Below are positions 57,248 through 64,000 of a stretch of DNA of 64,000 nucleotides, in pieces. Made by a program: the position numbers and the translations under genes. The notes under the pieces are model-generated. The model ran no database searches. It was not told the DNA's origin and saw only the letters and a list, made by a program, of their open reading frames with translations. Position 1 is the stretch's first letter, and every line of letters begins with the position of its first letter. This DNA comes from Streptomyces halstedii (GTDB lineage: Bacteria; Actinomycetota; Actinomycetes; Streptomycetales; Streptomycetaceae): NCBI GenBank assembly GCA_000720535.1, contig JOAZ01000006.1, positions 296,744-360,743 on the forward strand. Reading direction: 5' to 3'.

Positions 57248-58577
57248 CTCTCATCGTGCCGTCAAGGCTCTCGGCCTTGTACTGGCCGTTCTGCCTGCCC
57301 CCATGCTCCTGCTCGCCACACGTGCTGCGGCCGCGCCCACCCCGACTCCCGGCCCGAGTACCAGCAACAACCCCTGTGACCTCATCTACGGCGCTGCGAA
57401 GGACTACTGCGAGGACGGTGAAGGCGGCGCCCAACGCCGCACCCCCACCACCACCGACGACGCCCTGGACCCCCTCTCCTCCCTCGCCCGCGGCTGTGCC
57501 GACGCCGCGTCCTGGACCGTCAAGAAGCTCAGCGAGGCCGTCGAGGGCACCGCCAACGTCGACTTCACCAACCCCACGTTCCGCCAGCAGTACGCCATCG
57601 TGTTCGCCGCCTCCACCGTCCTGACCCTCGTCCTGTGGCTCTTCGCCGTGGCCAAGCGGGCGATCCGCGGGGTCCCGCTCACCACCGCGATCTCCGAGGC
57701 CGTCGGCTTCCTCTGGCTGACCGTGCTCGCCTCCGCCTTCACCCCGCTCATCCTCTACGTGGTCGTGTCCGCCACCGACGGCGTGACCTCGGTCATCTCC
57801 TCCGCCACCGGGGCCGACAGCGACGTCTTCTTCGGTTCCTTCGCCGAGGCGCTCAAGAAGGGCACCGACATCGGCGGCGGCCCGATCATGCTGATCATCG
57901 TCTCGCTCGTCTCGGTACTCGCCGCCGGCATCCTCTGGCTGGAACTGGTCATCCGGGCCGCCTTGTTGTACGTGGGCGCCCTGCTCGGCGTCATCGTGTA
58001 CGCGGGCCTGGTCGACAAGAACATGTGGGGCCACGTCCGCCGCTGGGCGGGCATCATGATCGCCGTGATCATGGTGAAGCCGGTCATCGTCATCGTGCTC
58101 GGACTGGCCGGCGCGCTCGCCGAGGACGACGGGCCGAACGCCATGTCCGCCGTCGTCTCCGGACTCGCCATCATCCTGCTGGCCATCTTCGCCTCGGCGA
58201 TGATCTACCGCTTCGTGCCCGGTTTCGGCGACGAGATCCAGGGCGCCCGTACCAACCGCAAGCAGGCCACGGACGGCTCCCAGGCAGCCGCGATGATCAG
58301 TTCGCCCGCCGCGCTCGTCTCCCAGGGCATCAAGACCCACAGCGGCCGCGGCGGCGGGGACGGCGGCGGTGGCGGCGGTGGCGGGGGCGGGCGACCGGCC
58401 AACCCGGTCAGCGGCGGTGTGGCCGCCCACAGCTCCCGCGGCACCGGCGGATCCGGCGCCACACCCGCGCCCCGCGGGTCCGGGCCCACCTCCGGCACCC
58501 CCCACAGCAGCCGCTCCTCCCGAGGTGGCGGTTCCGGCAGCACAGGCAGCACGAGCACAGGAGGTGGCGGGCGTTGA
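57237..58577 (+). CDS. cmdD: CmdD-like polytopic membrane protein (VirB6/TrbL-like)
   Basis: A 446-residue membrane protein with a signal peptide (ALGLVLAVLPAPMLLLATRA) and six or so transmembrane helices between about residues 120 and 335 (QQYAIVFAASTVLTLVLWLF, MLIIVSLVSVLAAGILWLEL, MIAVIMVKPVIVIVLGLAGA). The C-terminus is a Gly/Ser-rich tail of about 90 residues (GGGDGGGGGGGGGG). The arrangement resembles VirB6/TrbL. It overlaps the gene before it by 11 bp and the next by 4 bp (TTGA). Confidence 0.82.
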   Translation: MPGSSHRAVKALGLVLAVLPAPMLLLATRAAAAPTPTPGPSTSNNPCDLIYGAAKDYCEDGEGGAQRRTPTTTDDALDPLSSLARGCADAASWTVKKLSEAVEGTANVDFTNPTFRQQYAIVFAASTVLTLVLWLFAVAKRAIRGVPLTTAISEAVGFLWLTVLASAFTPLILYVVVSATDGVTSVISSATGADSDVFFGSFAEALKKGTDIGGGPIMLIIVSLVSVLAAGILWLELVIRAALLYVGALLGVIVYAGLVDKNMWGHVRRWAGIMIAVIMVKPVIVIVLGLAGALAEDDGPNAMSAVVSGLAIILLAIFASAMIYRFVPGFGDEIQGARTNRKQATDGSQAAAMISSPAALVSQGIKTHSGRGGGDGGGGGGGGGGRPANPVSGGVAAHSSRGTGGSGATPAPRGSGPTSGTPHSSRSSRGGGSGSTGSTSTGGGGR

Positions 58578-60124
58578 CGACCCAGTCCCACACCATCGCA
58601 TCCCGCCGTACGTATCTGATCGGCCGCGCCCGGCCGAACGCGATCGTCGGCAAGAACCGCGAGACGGGCGAGATCGCCCTGATCATCGGCGGGGCGTTCC
58701 TCGGCATGATGAGCGGGCTCCTCGTCCCGGTCCTCTCCCTGCGGATCGTGACGCTCGTCGGCTTCCCCATGCTGGCCCTGGCCGTCGTGTACTTCCCCTA
58801 CAAGGGGCGCACCTTCTACAAGTGGTTCGAGATCAACCGCAGCTTCAAGCGCTCCCTGCGCCGGGGCACCGCCTACCGTTCCGCCGCCATGGAAGCGGGC
58901 GTGGGGGCGGACGGCCGTGAGGTCGAGATCGGGCCGCCCCCGGGCATCGGCCGCATCAGCTGGCTCGCCGCACCCTTCGGACCCGACGAGATCGCCGTAC
59001 TCCTGCACGCCGACCGGCGCACGGTGACCGCCGCCATCGAGATCGAGGGCCCCGGAGTCGGCCTGCGCGACAGCGAGGACCAGGAAGCCCTGGTCGACCG
59101 GTTCGGCACCCTGCTCAAGCACGTCGCCAACGGCGACGGCTTCGTCACCCGCCTCCAGATGCTGGCGCGCACCCTGCCCGCCGACCCCGACGCCCACGCC
59201 AAGGACGTCGCCCAGCGCGGCGACCACGGCGCGCCCGGCTGGCTGCGGGACTCCTACGACCAGTTGCAGTCCATGGTCTCCACCTCCAGCGAGCAGCACC
59301 GCGCCTACCTCGTCGCCTGTATGCACTACAGCCGTGAGCTGGCCGCCGAGGCCAACGCCATGGCCCGCGCCGCCCGCCCCCGCAGCGGGCGCAAGCTCGA
59401 CCGCGACGCCGGACTCGCCGTCGTCATGGCCCGCGAGCTCACCGACATCTGCGCACGGCTGGCCGAGGCGGACATCCGCGTGCGCCAGCCGCTCGGACAG
59501 AGCCGGCTGGCCTCCCTCGTCCACTCGATGTACGACCCCGACCACCCCATCGACCACATCCAGGCGATGACCAAGCGCAACGCCTGGCCCGCCGAACTCG
59601 ACGCCGTCGAACCGACGTTCCTCCAGGCCAAGACCCGCGAGTCGACGACCCGCGCCCCCTGGTGCCACGCCACGGCCTGGGTGAAGGAGTGGCCGATGAC
59701 CCCCGTCGGCGTGAACTTCCTGGCCCCGCTGCTCGTCCACACCCCCGACGTGATCCGCACGGTCGCCGTCTGCATGGACCTCGAACCCACCGAGATCGCC
59801 ATCGAGCGGATGCTGACCGAGAAGACCAACGACGAGGCCGAGGCCAGCCGCCAGGCCAAGATGAACCGTACGATCGACCCCCGTGACATCGCCGCCCACG
59901 GCCGGCTCGACCAGCGGGGTGAAGATCTGGCCAGCGGAGCGGCCGGGGTGAACCTGGTGGGGTACATCACCGTGTCGTCCCGCTCCCCCGAAGCCCTCGC
60001 CCGCGACAAGCGGACGATCCGGGCCTCCGCCGGCAAGTCGTACCTCAAGCTCGAATGGTGCGACCGCGAGCACCACCGCGCCTTCGTGAACACCCTGCCG
60101 TTCGCCACCGGCATCCGCCGCTGA
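58574..60124 (+). CDS. cmdC: CmdC-like SCO6880-family protein (VirB3 plus VirB4 N-terminal domain)
   Basis: A 516-residue protein starting at TTG 58574 after GGAGGTGG, coupled to the previous gene. The N-terminal 85 residues hold two transmembrane helices (GEIALIIGGAFLGMMSGLLV, IVTLVGFPMLALAVVYFPYK), like VirB3/PrgI. The remainder is cytoplasmic and resembles the non-ATPase N-terminal half of VirB4 (GRISWLAAPFGPDEIAVLLH, STTRAPWCHATAWVKEWPMT). The Walker motifs are in the next gene. It was called SCO6880-family in databases, from memory. Confidence 0.8.
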   Translation: MTTQSHTIASRRTYLIGRARPNAIVGKNRETGEIALIIGGAFLGMMSGLLVPVLSLRIVTLVGFPMLALAVVYFPYKGRTFYKWFEINRSFKRSLRRGTAYRSAAMEAGVGADGREVEIGPPPGIGRISWLAAPFGPDEIAVLLHADRRTVTAAIEIEGPGVGLRDSEDQEALVDRFGTLLKHVANGDGFVTRLQMLARTLPADPDAHAKDVAQRGDHGAPGWLRDSYDQLQSMVSTSSEQHRAYLVACMHYSRELAAEANAMARAARPRSGRKLDRDAGLAVVMARELTDICARLAEADIRVRQPLGQSRLASLVHSMYDPDHPIDHIQAMTKRNAWPAELDAVEPTFLQAKTRESTTRAPWCHATAWVKEWPMTPVGVNFLAPLLVHTPDVIRTVAVCMDLEPTEIAIERMLTEKTNDEAEASRQAKMNRTIDPRDIAAHGRLDQRGEDLASGAAGVNLVGYITVSSRSPEALARDKRTIRASAGKSYLKLEWCDREHHRAFVNTLPFATGIRR

Positions 60125-60182
60125 CCCGCCGACCGCGCGCACCGACCGTACAGACCAAACCGAGAGGGAGGGCAGTCACGCC

Positions 60183-61601
60183 ATGCGAGACCCGCTGTCC
60201 GCGTTGTCGGACGCCTTCACCGCCTTCCTCTTCGGGAAGGTGGAGACGACCCGGCTGCCGGTCCGTACGTCGACGGGCCAGGCCCAGGCCGTCTACCTGC
60301 CGACCGCCGCGCCCGGCCTCGGTGACTCCGGCGTGATCATCGGACGCGAGGTGTACTCCGGCAAGGGCTACATCTACGACCCGTTCCAGCTGTACGGCCA
60401 GCAGCTCCCCGCACCCCACTGGCTGGTCCTCGGCGAGTCCGGCAACGGCAAGTCCGCGCTGGAGAAGACCTATGTGCTCCGCCAGCTCCGCTTCCGTGAC
60501 CGCCAGGTCGTCGTCCTGGACGCCCAGGGCGAGGACGGCGTCGGCGAGTGGAACCTCATCGCCCAGGAACTGGGTATAACCCCCATCCGCCTGGACCCGA
60601 CCGCCGCGCTGAACGACGGGATCCGGCTCAACCCCCTCGACCCGACGATCACCACCACCGGCCAGCTCGCCCTGCTCCGCACGATCATCGAGGTCGCGAT
60701 GGGACACGGCCTCGACGAGCGCTCCGGCTTCGCGCTCAAGGTCGCCCACGCCTACGTCAACGAGACCATCACCGACCGGCAGCCCGTCCTGATGGACATC
60801 GTGGAACAGCTCCGCCACCCGGAGCCCGAGTCCGCCGAGGCGATGAACGTCGATCTGGACGACGTACGGGCCTGGGGGCTGGACGTCGCCCTCGTCCTGG
60901 ACCGCCTCGTCGACGGTGACCTGCGCGGCATGTTCGACGGCCCGACGACCATCGGCATCGACCTCGACGCACCGCTGATCGTGTTCGACCTCTCGCACAT
61001 CGACCGCAACTCCATCGCGATGCCCATCCTCATGGCCATCGTCGGCGTGTGGCTGGAACACACCTGGATCAGGCCCGACCGGAAGAAGCGCATCTTCCTG
61101 GTCGAGGAGGCCTGGCACATCATCAACTCCCCGTTCGTCGCCCAGCTCTTCCAGCGCCTGCTGAAGTTCGGCCGACGGCTCGGCCTGTCCTTCGTCGCCG
61201 TCGTCCACCACCTCAGCGACGTCGTCGACGGCGCGGCGGCCAAGGAGGCGGCGGCCATCCTGAAGATGGCGTCCACCCGCACCATCTACGCCCAGAAGGC
61301 GGACGAGGCCAGAGCCACCGGCAAGGTCATCGGCCTGCCCCGGTGGGCGGTCGAGATCATCCCGACGCTGACCCCCGGTATCGCCGTCTGGGACGTCAAC
61401 GGCAACGTCCAGGTCGTCAAGCACCTGATCACCGAAGCGGAACGCCCCCTGGTCTTCACCGACCGCGCCATGACCGAGGGCTCCGCACCGGACCTGCTCC
61501 CCGACGACGTACGGGCCGCGGAGCTGGAGGCGGAGGAGCGGGCGGCCAGGATCGAGCGCCAGCAGCGGCTCGCCCAGTCCTCCGAGTCGACGGTGGCCTG
61601 A
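60183..61601 (+). CDS. cmdB: CmdB-like VirB4-type ATPase
   Basis: A 472-residue AAA-type ATPase, the motor half of VirB4. Walker A GESGNGKSALEK lies at residues 84-95, Walker B in RIFLVEEAWHIINSPF, and the later motifs are FGRRLGLSFVAVVHHLSDVV and KMASTRTIYAQKADEA typical of VirB4/TraC C-terminal domains. The preceding gene provides the missing N-terminal half, so VirB4 is split. In S. coelicolor the homologue was described as the ATP/GTP-binding member of cmd. ATG at 60183 after GAGAGGGAGGG. Confidence 0.87.
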   Translation: MRDPLSALSDAFTAFLFGKVETTRLPVRTSTGQAQAVYLPTAAPGLGDSGVIIGREVYSGKGYIYDPFQLYGQQLPAPHWLVLGESGNGKSALEKTYVLRQLRFRDRQVVVLDAQGEDGVGEWNLIAQELGITPIRLDPTAALNDGIRLNPLDPTITTTGQLALLRTIIEVAMGHGLDERSGFALKVAHAYVNETITDRQPVLMDIVEQLRHPEPESAEAMNVDLDDVRAWGLDVALVLDRLVDGDLRGMFDGPTTIGIDLDAPLIVFDLSHIDRNSIAMPILMAIVGVWLEHTWIRPDRKKRIFLVEEAWHIINSPFVAQLFQRLLKFGRRLGLSFVAVVHHLSDVVDGAAAKEAAAILKMASTRTIYAQKADEARATGKVIGLPRWAVEIIPTLTPGIAVWDVNGNVQVVKHLITEAERPLVFTDRAMTEGSAPDLLPDDVRAAELEAEERAARIERQQRLAQSSESTVA

Positions 61602-61602
61602 C

Positions 61603-63183
61603 ATGGCACGCCCGGCACCGTCCCGTACGGAGCGCGGCGGCGAGGGCCGGGCAGGCGGCATCCCGGACGGCCTGCTGATAGGTCTCCTGATCTTCCTGTT
61701 CGGCCTGACGGTCCTGGCCTGGACGGCCACCGGGCTGGCCGGGCTGCTCTCCCACGGCGCCTGGCCGGACGGCGTGACGTTCACCCGGACCCCGCTGGCC
61801 CTGCGCGCCCTGGCCGTCGCCCCGCAGGACCTCCCCGCCGCCTGGCCCGACACCCCGGAGGACGCACTGTCCGGGTACGGGCTGTTCTGGGGCCTGTTCA
61901 TCGGCGAGCTCATGGTGCTGGCCGTGCTGACCTTCTTCGTCCTCGGCGTGGTGACCCGCTGGCGCCTGGTCCGCCGCCGACGCGCGGCGGAGGCGGCGGA
62001 AGCGACGGCCGCACCGGCCGGGGCGGCGACGGAGACGGCCTACGAGCAGCAGCCGTCCGTACACGCACCCGCCGCCGTACCCGAGTCGCGCCCCCGAACG
62101 GCACCTCTGCCGACGCCCGTGCCCGTGCCTGCGTCCGAAGCGCCACCGACCGTGCCCGCGCCCGCGCCCGAAGCACCACCGACCGTGCCCCTGTCCGTGC
62201 CGTCCGCGGCCGCGACCACACGTGCGGCGGTGCCCGTCCCCTCGCCCAGGGCGCCGGCCCTCCTCTACGGCACCGCCGCCACCCGGCGCCCCACCGCCGT
62301 CCAGGCCGTCCAGGACGCCGAGGGCCCCGCCCTGGTCGTGACCTCCGACCCCACGCTCTGGGCCGAGACGAAGGACGCCCGCGCCAAGCTCGGCCCGGTC
62401 CTCGTCTACGACCCCGGCCACCTCTGCGACACCCCGGACCGCCTGCACTGGTCGCCCACCGCCGGCTGCGAGGACCCGGCCACCGCGTCCGCACGGGCCG
62501 CGGCCCTCCTCGCCCCGGTCCGTCCCCGGGCCCGGGCCGACGCGGCCGTCGCCGACACCGCCCAGACGCTCCTCCAGTGCTGGCTGCACGCGGCGGCCGT
62601 GGACGGCCGACCCTTCCGCCAGATCCATCGCTGGGCCTCCGGAGGCAGCGCCCATGAACCGGTGCGCCTGCTGCGTACGCACCCCAAGGCCGCCTCCGGG
62701 CTCGCCGGGCTCCTGGAGTCCGCGCTCACCGCGTATCCCGAACGCCGTGAGGTCGCACAGGACCTGACGGCCCGTGCCTTCACCGCGCTCTCCTCGGTCC
62801 ACATCCGCGAGGCCTGCACCCCCCACCGAAACGACGCGCTCCTGCTGGAATCTTTCGCCCCCGAAGGGGGAACGCTTTACGTGGTGGGTGAACCCATCGA
62901 GGATCCCCGTCACCGCCCCGGCGCGATGCCCCTCCTCACGGCGCTGGCCTCGCACGTGGTCGAGCACGGCCGCCGCATGGCCGCACGGTCACCCGACGGT
63001 CGGCTCGACCCACCAATGGCCCTCGTCCTCGACGACGTCGCAGCGGTGGCCCCGCTCCCCCAGCTCCCCGAGCTGCTGAGGACCGGCCAACACCGGGGGA
63101 TGCCCGCCCTGGTCCTGCTCCGTTCCCAGGAACAGGCCCGGTCCCGCTGGCAGGACACCCTCACCGCCCCGGAACACTCCTGA
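61603..63183 (+). CDS. cmdA: CmdA-like VirD4/TraG-type coupling protein with degenerate P-loop
   Basis: A 526-residue membrane protein. Two transmembrane helices (about residues 20-45 and 98-122) precede an Ala/Pro-rich linker and a cytoplasmic TraG/VirD4-like domain: ALVVTSDPTLWAETKDARAK, PVLVYDPGH, and late VLDDVAAVAPLPQLPELLRT and LVLLRSQEQARSRW. Where coupling proteins have GxxGxGKS, this has LLYGTAATRRPTAV with no Lys-Ser, and the Walker B is D-D rather than D-E. It probably no longer hydrolyses ATP. It ends the operon. Confidence 0.82.
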   Translation: MARPAPSRTERGGEGRAGGIPDGLLIGLLIFLFGLTVLAWTATGLAGLLSHGAWPDGVTFTRTPLALRALAVAPQDLPAAWPDTPEDALSGYGLFWGLFIGELMVLAVLTFFVLGVVTRWRLVRRRRAAEAAEATAAPAGAATETAYEQQPSVHAPAAVPESRPRTAPLPTPVPVPASEAPPTVPAPAPEAPPTVPLSVPSAAATTRAAVPVPSPRAPALLYGTAATRRPTAVQAVQDAEGPALVVTSDPTLWAETKDARAKLGPVLVYDPGHLCDTPDRLHWSPTAGCEDPATASARAAALLAPVRPRARADAAVADTAQTLLQCWLHAAAVDGRPFRQIHRWASGGSAHEPVRLLRTHPKAASGLAGLLESALTAYPERREVAQDLTARAFTALSSVHIREACTPHRNDALLLESFAPEGGTLYVVGEPIEDPRHRPGAMPLLTALASHVVEHGRRMAARSPDGRLDPPMALVLDDVAAVAPLPQLPELLRTGQHRGMPALVLLRSQEQARSRWQDTLTAPEHS

Positions 63184-63240
63184 CGGCGTCCCGCACCGGG
63201 CGGTCCGCCGGCCCGGGGTGGTTCACCGGCCTCGGGCGGA

Positions 63241-63813
63241 TCACCGGGTGACGTCGGCCGCCGGGTCCCTGCGCACCTCGAACTCCAGCTCACGAGCGGC
63301 CGGATCGCCTTCCATCGGAATCGTCACCCCTGACGGGACGAAGCCGATCCGTCGATAGGAAGCCGCGGCCCGTGCGTTGTCCTCGTGGACGTAGAGGCGT
63401 ACGCGTTCCACCGGGGGGCCGGGCAGCGCCCACGACCAGTCGATCGCCTCACGGAACAACGCGTCCACCACCCCACGTCCCCGGTGCTCGGGCCGGACGA
63501 ACACCCCGACCAGGTGTGTCTGATCCCTCTCAGCCGCCGCCCCGAAGCGCACCTCGCCCGCCGGCCGTTCCACGAGCACCGACGCCGTGCCCGCCCACTC
63601 CCCACCGGGGGCCTCGGCGACGAACTGCCGGACGTGCCTCCCCGTCGCGGCGTCCGCCGTCCGCTCCCGCCAGAACGTGTCGGGCCTGGCCGCCGCCTGC
63701 TCGTACGACTCCAGGAAGGCGAGGGGGGCCACCGGGTCGCGCAGTGCCGCCAGCCGGATGTCCCTGGCCCGCTCCCACTCGTCGGCCCGTATCCCGCGTA
63801 TGACGTAGTCCAT
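63241..63813 (-). CDS. GNAT-family N-acetyltransferase
   Basis: A 190-residue acetyltransferase with the CoA-binding motif VGVFVRPEHRGRGVVDALF and the later strand VRLYVHEDNARAAASYRRIG. It begins YVIRGIRADEWERARDIRLA and ends EFEVRRDP. The substrate is unknown; the length and layout are standard for the small single-domain group. ATG at 63813. It is convergent with the cmd operon (58 bp between stops) and lies just before the rRNA operon end. Confidence 0.88.
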   Translation of the reverse strand: MDYVIRGIRADEWERARDIRLAALRDPVAPLAFLESYEQAAARPDTFWRERTADAATGRHVRQFVAEAPGGEWAGTASVLVERPAGEVRFGAAAERDQTHLVGVFVRPEHRGRGVVDALFREAIDWSWALPGPPVERVRLYVHEDNARAAASYRRIGFVPSGVTIPMEGDPAARELEFEVRRDPAADVTR

Positions 63814-63917
63814 CCGCCGATGGTGCCCCGCGGCCCGGCCCCGGGCAACCGAAATCCGGCCCGGGGGGTCGAAGGGGGCCGACCGGTCCGCCCTACGGTG
63901 GGGCTCTGAAACGCAGA

Positions 63918-63948
63918 AAAGCCCCGTGCCACAAGGGCACGGGGCTTT
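63918..63948 (-). terminator. Intrinsic terminator of the rRNA operon
   Basis: AAAGCCCCGTGCC (63918-63930) and GGCACGGGGCTTT (63936-63948) form a perfect 13-bp stem with a 5-nt loop. On the minus strand it follows the 5S gene and ends in CTTTTC, a classic factor-independent terminator. Confidence 0.88.
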
Positions 63949-63960
63949 CCCGGAATAATA

Positions 63961-64000
63961 GTTCGGCGGCGTCCTACTCTCCCACAGGGTCCCCCCTGCA
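63961..64000 (-). rRNA. rrf: 5S rRNA, 3' end only (continues beyond window)
   Basis: On the minus strand the segment reads TGCAGGGGGGACCCTGTGGG then AGAGTAGGACGCCGCCGAAC, the conserved 3' end of actinobacterial 5S rRNA, followed by its terminator. The rest of the gene and the 23S/16S genes must lie to the right of the window. Confidence 0.93.

Noticed and set aside
57635-60124. An 829-residue frame starting inside the cmdD gene
   Set aside because: The first 313 residues are Arg/Pro-rich shadow sequence of cmdD; the SCO6880-like protein starts at TTG 58574.
1-64000. CRISPR arrays, tRNA genes and transposases
   Set aside because: No regularly spaced repeats with unique spacers, no tRNA-like GGTTCRANYCC with acceptor pairing, and no transposase-like product was found by eye.

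Overview
The window is high-G+C actinobacterial chromosome, almost certainly Streptomyces. The evidence is strong G/C bias at third codon positions, many GTG starts, very short or absent leaders, and a gene order I recognise from the S. coelicolor core chromosome: nur, sseC/cysA with its cysteine leader peptide, glnR, an HtrA-like protease with a two-component system, mshD, ppk/CHAD/NUDIX, pstSCAB, pit/DUF47, csoR, a VirB1-like wall hydrolase, the cmd cluster, then an rRNA operon. Locus names such as nur = SCO4180, glnR = SCO4159 or cmdA-F = SCO4126-4131 are from memory and unchecked.

Layout. 1-3.3 kb: the end of a HAD hydrolase, a truncated phosphotransferase remnant, and a TetR repressor divergent from a DrrAB-type exporter with two tandem operators between them. 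3.3-16.4 kb: housekeeping and stress genes, including an Eis-like acetyltransferase, asparaginase II, the c-di-GMP-dependent anti-sigma RsiG, dtd, ygfZ, nur, a nitrobindin-like protein, DsrE, DUF3099, sseC/cysA with a leaderless cysteine leader peptide, an LmeA-like protein, a Q/G/P-rich membrane protein, a ubiquitin-like protein and an alpha/beta hydrolase. 16.6-22.2 kb: glnR preceded by a coupled 18-codon ORF, a LacI regulator, an HtrA-like protease and an MprAB-like two-component system with a three-repeat candidate site. 22-32 kb: a secreted PLC-like enzyme, an HTH/PIN pair, a secreted 5'-nucleotidase, mshD, a GntR/ABC operon with a perfect operator, then a small phage-flavoured islet with an HslV-like protein and a truncated neighbour.

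32-43 kb is a phosphate and polyphosphate block: ppk, a CHAD protein and a NUDIX hydrolase, pstSCAB behind a clear PHO box, and the convergent low-affinity pit transporter with its PhoU-like partner. csoR follows with its copper operator. 43-47 kb carries small proteins, a lipoprotein, a PAP2 phosphatase and a two-domain wall hydrolase. 47-55.6 kb looks accessory: a WXG-like protein, an alpha/beta-hydrolase effector candidate and a lipoprotein with a visible drop in G+C, then a histidine phosphatase, a secreted adenosine deaminase-like enzyme, an RsbW-like ATPase divergent from a DUF5753 regulator, and an aldo/keto reductase. 55.9-63.2 kb is a six-gene operon resembling a type IV secretion system (VirB2-, VirB8-, VirB6-, VirB3/VirB4N-, VirB4C- and VirD4-like) with no relaxase. 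The window ends in the 3' part of a 5S rRNA gene on the minus strand, followed by its terminator.

The most distinctive structural theme is a set of short tandem or duplicated arrays that overlap or abut the stop codons of genes (3.2, 10.0, 37.4, 44.9 and 50.7 kb). Function calls rest on motifs read by eye; no database search was possible.
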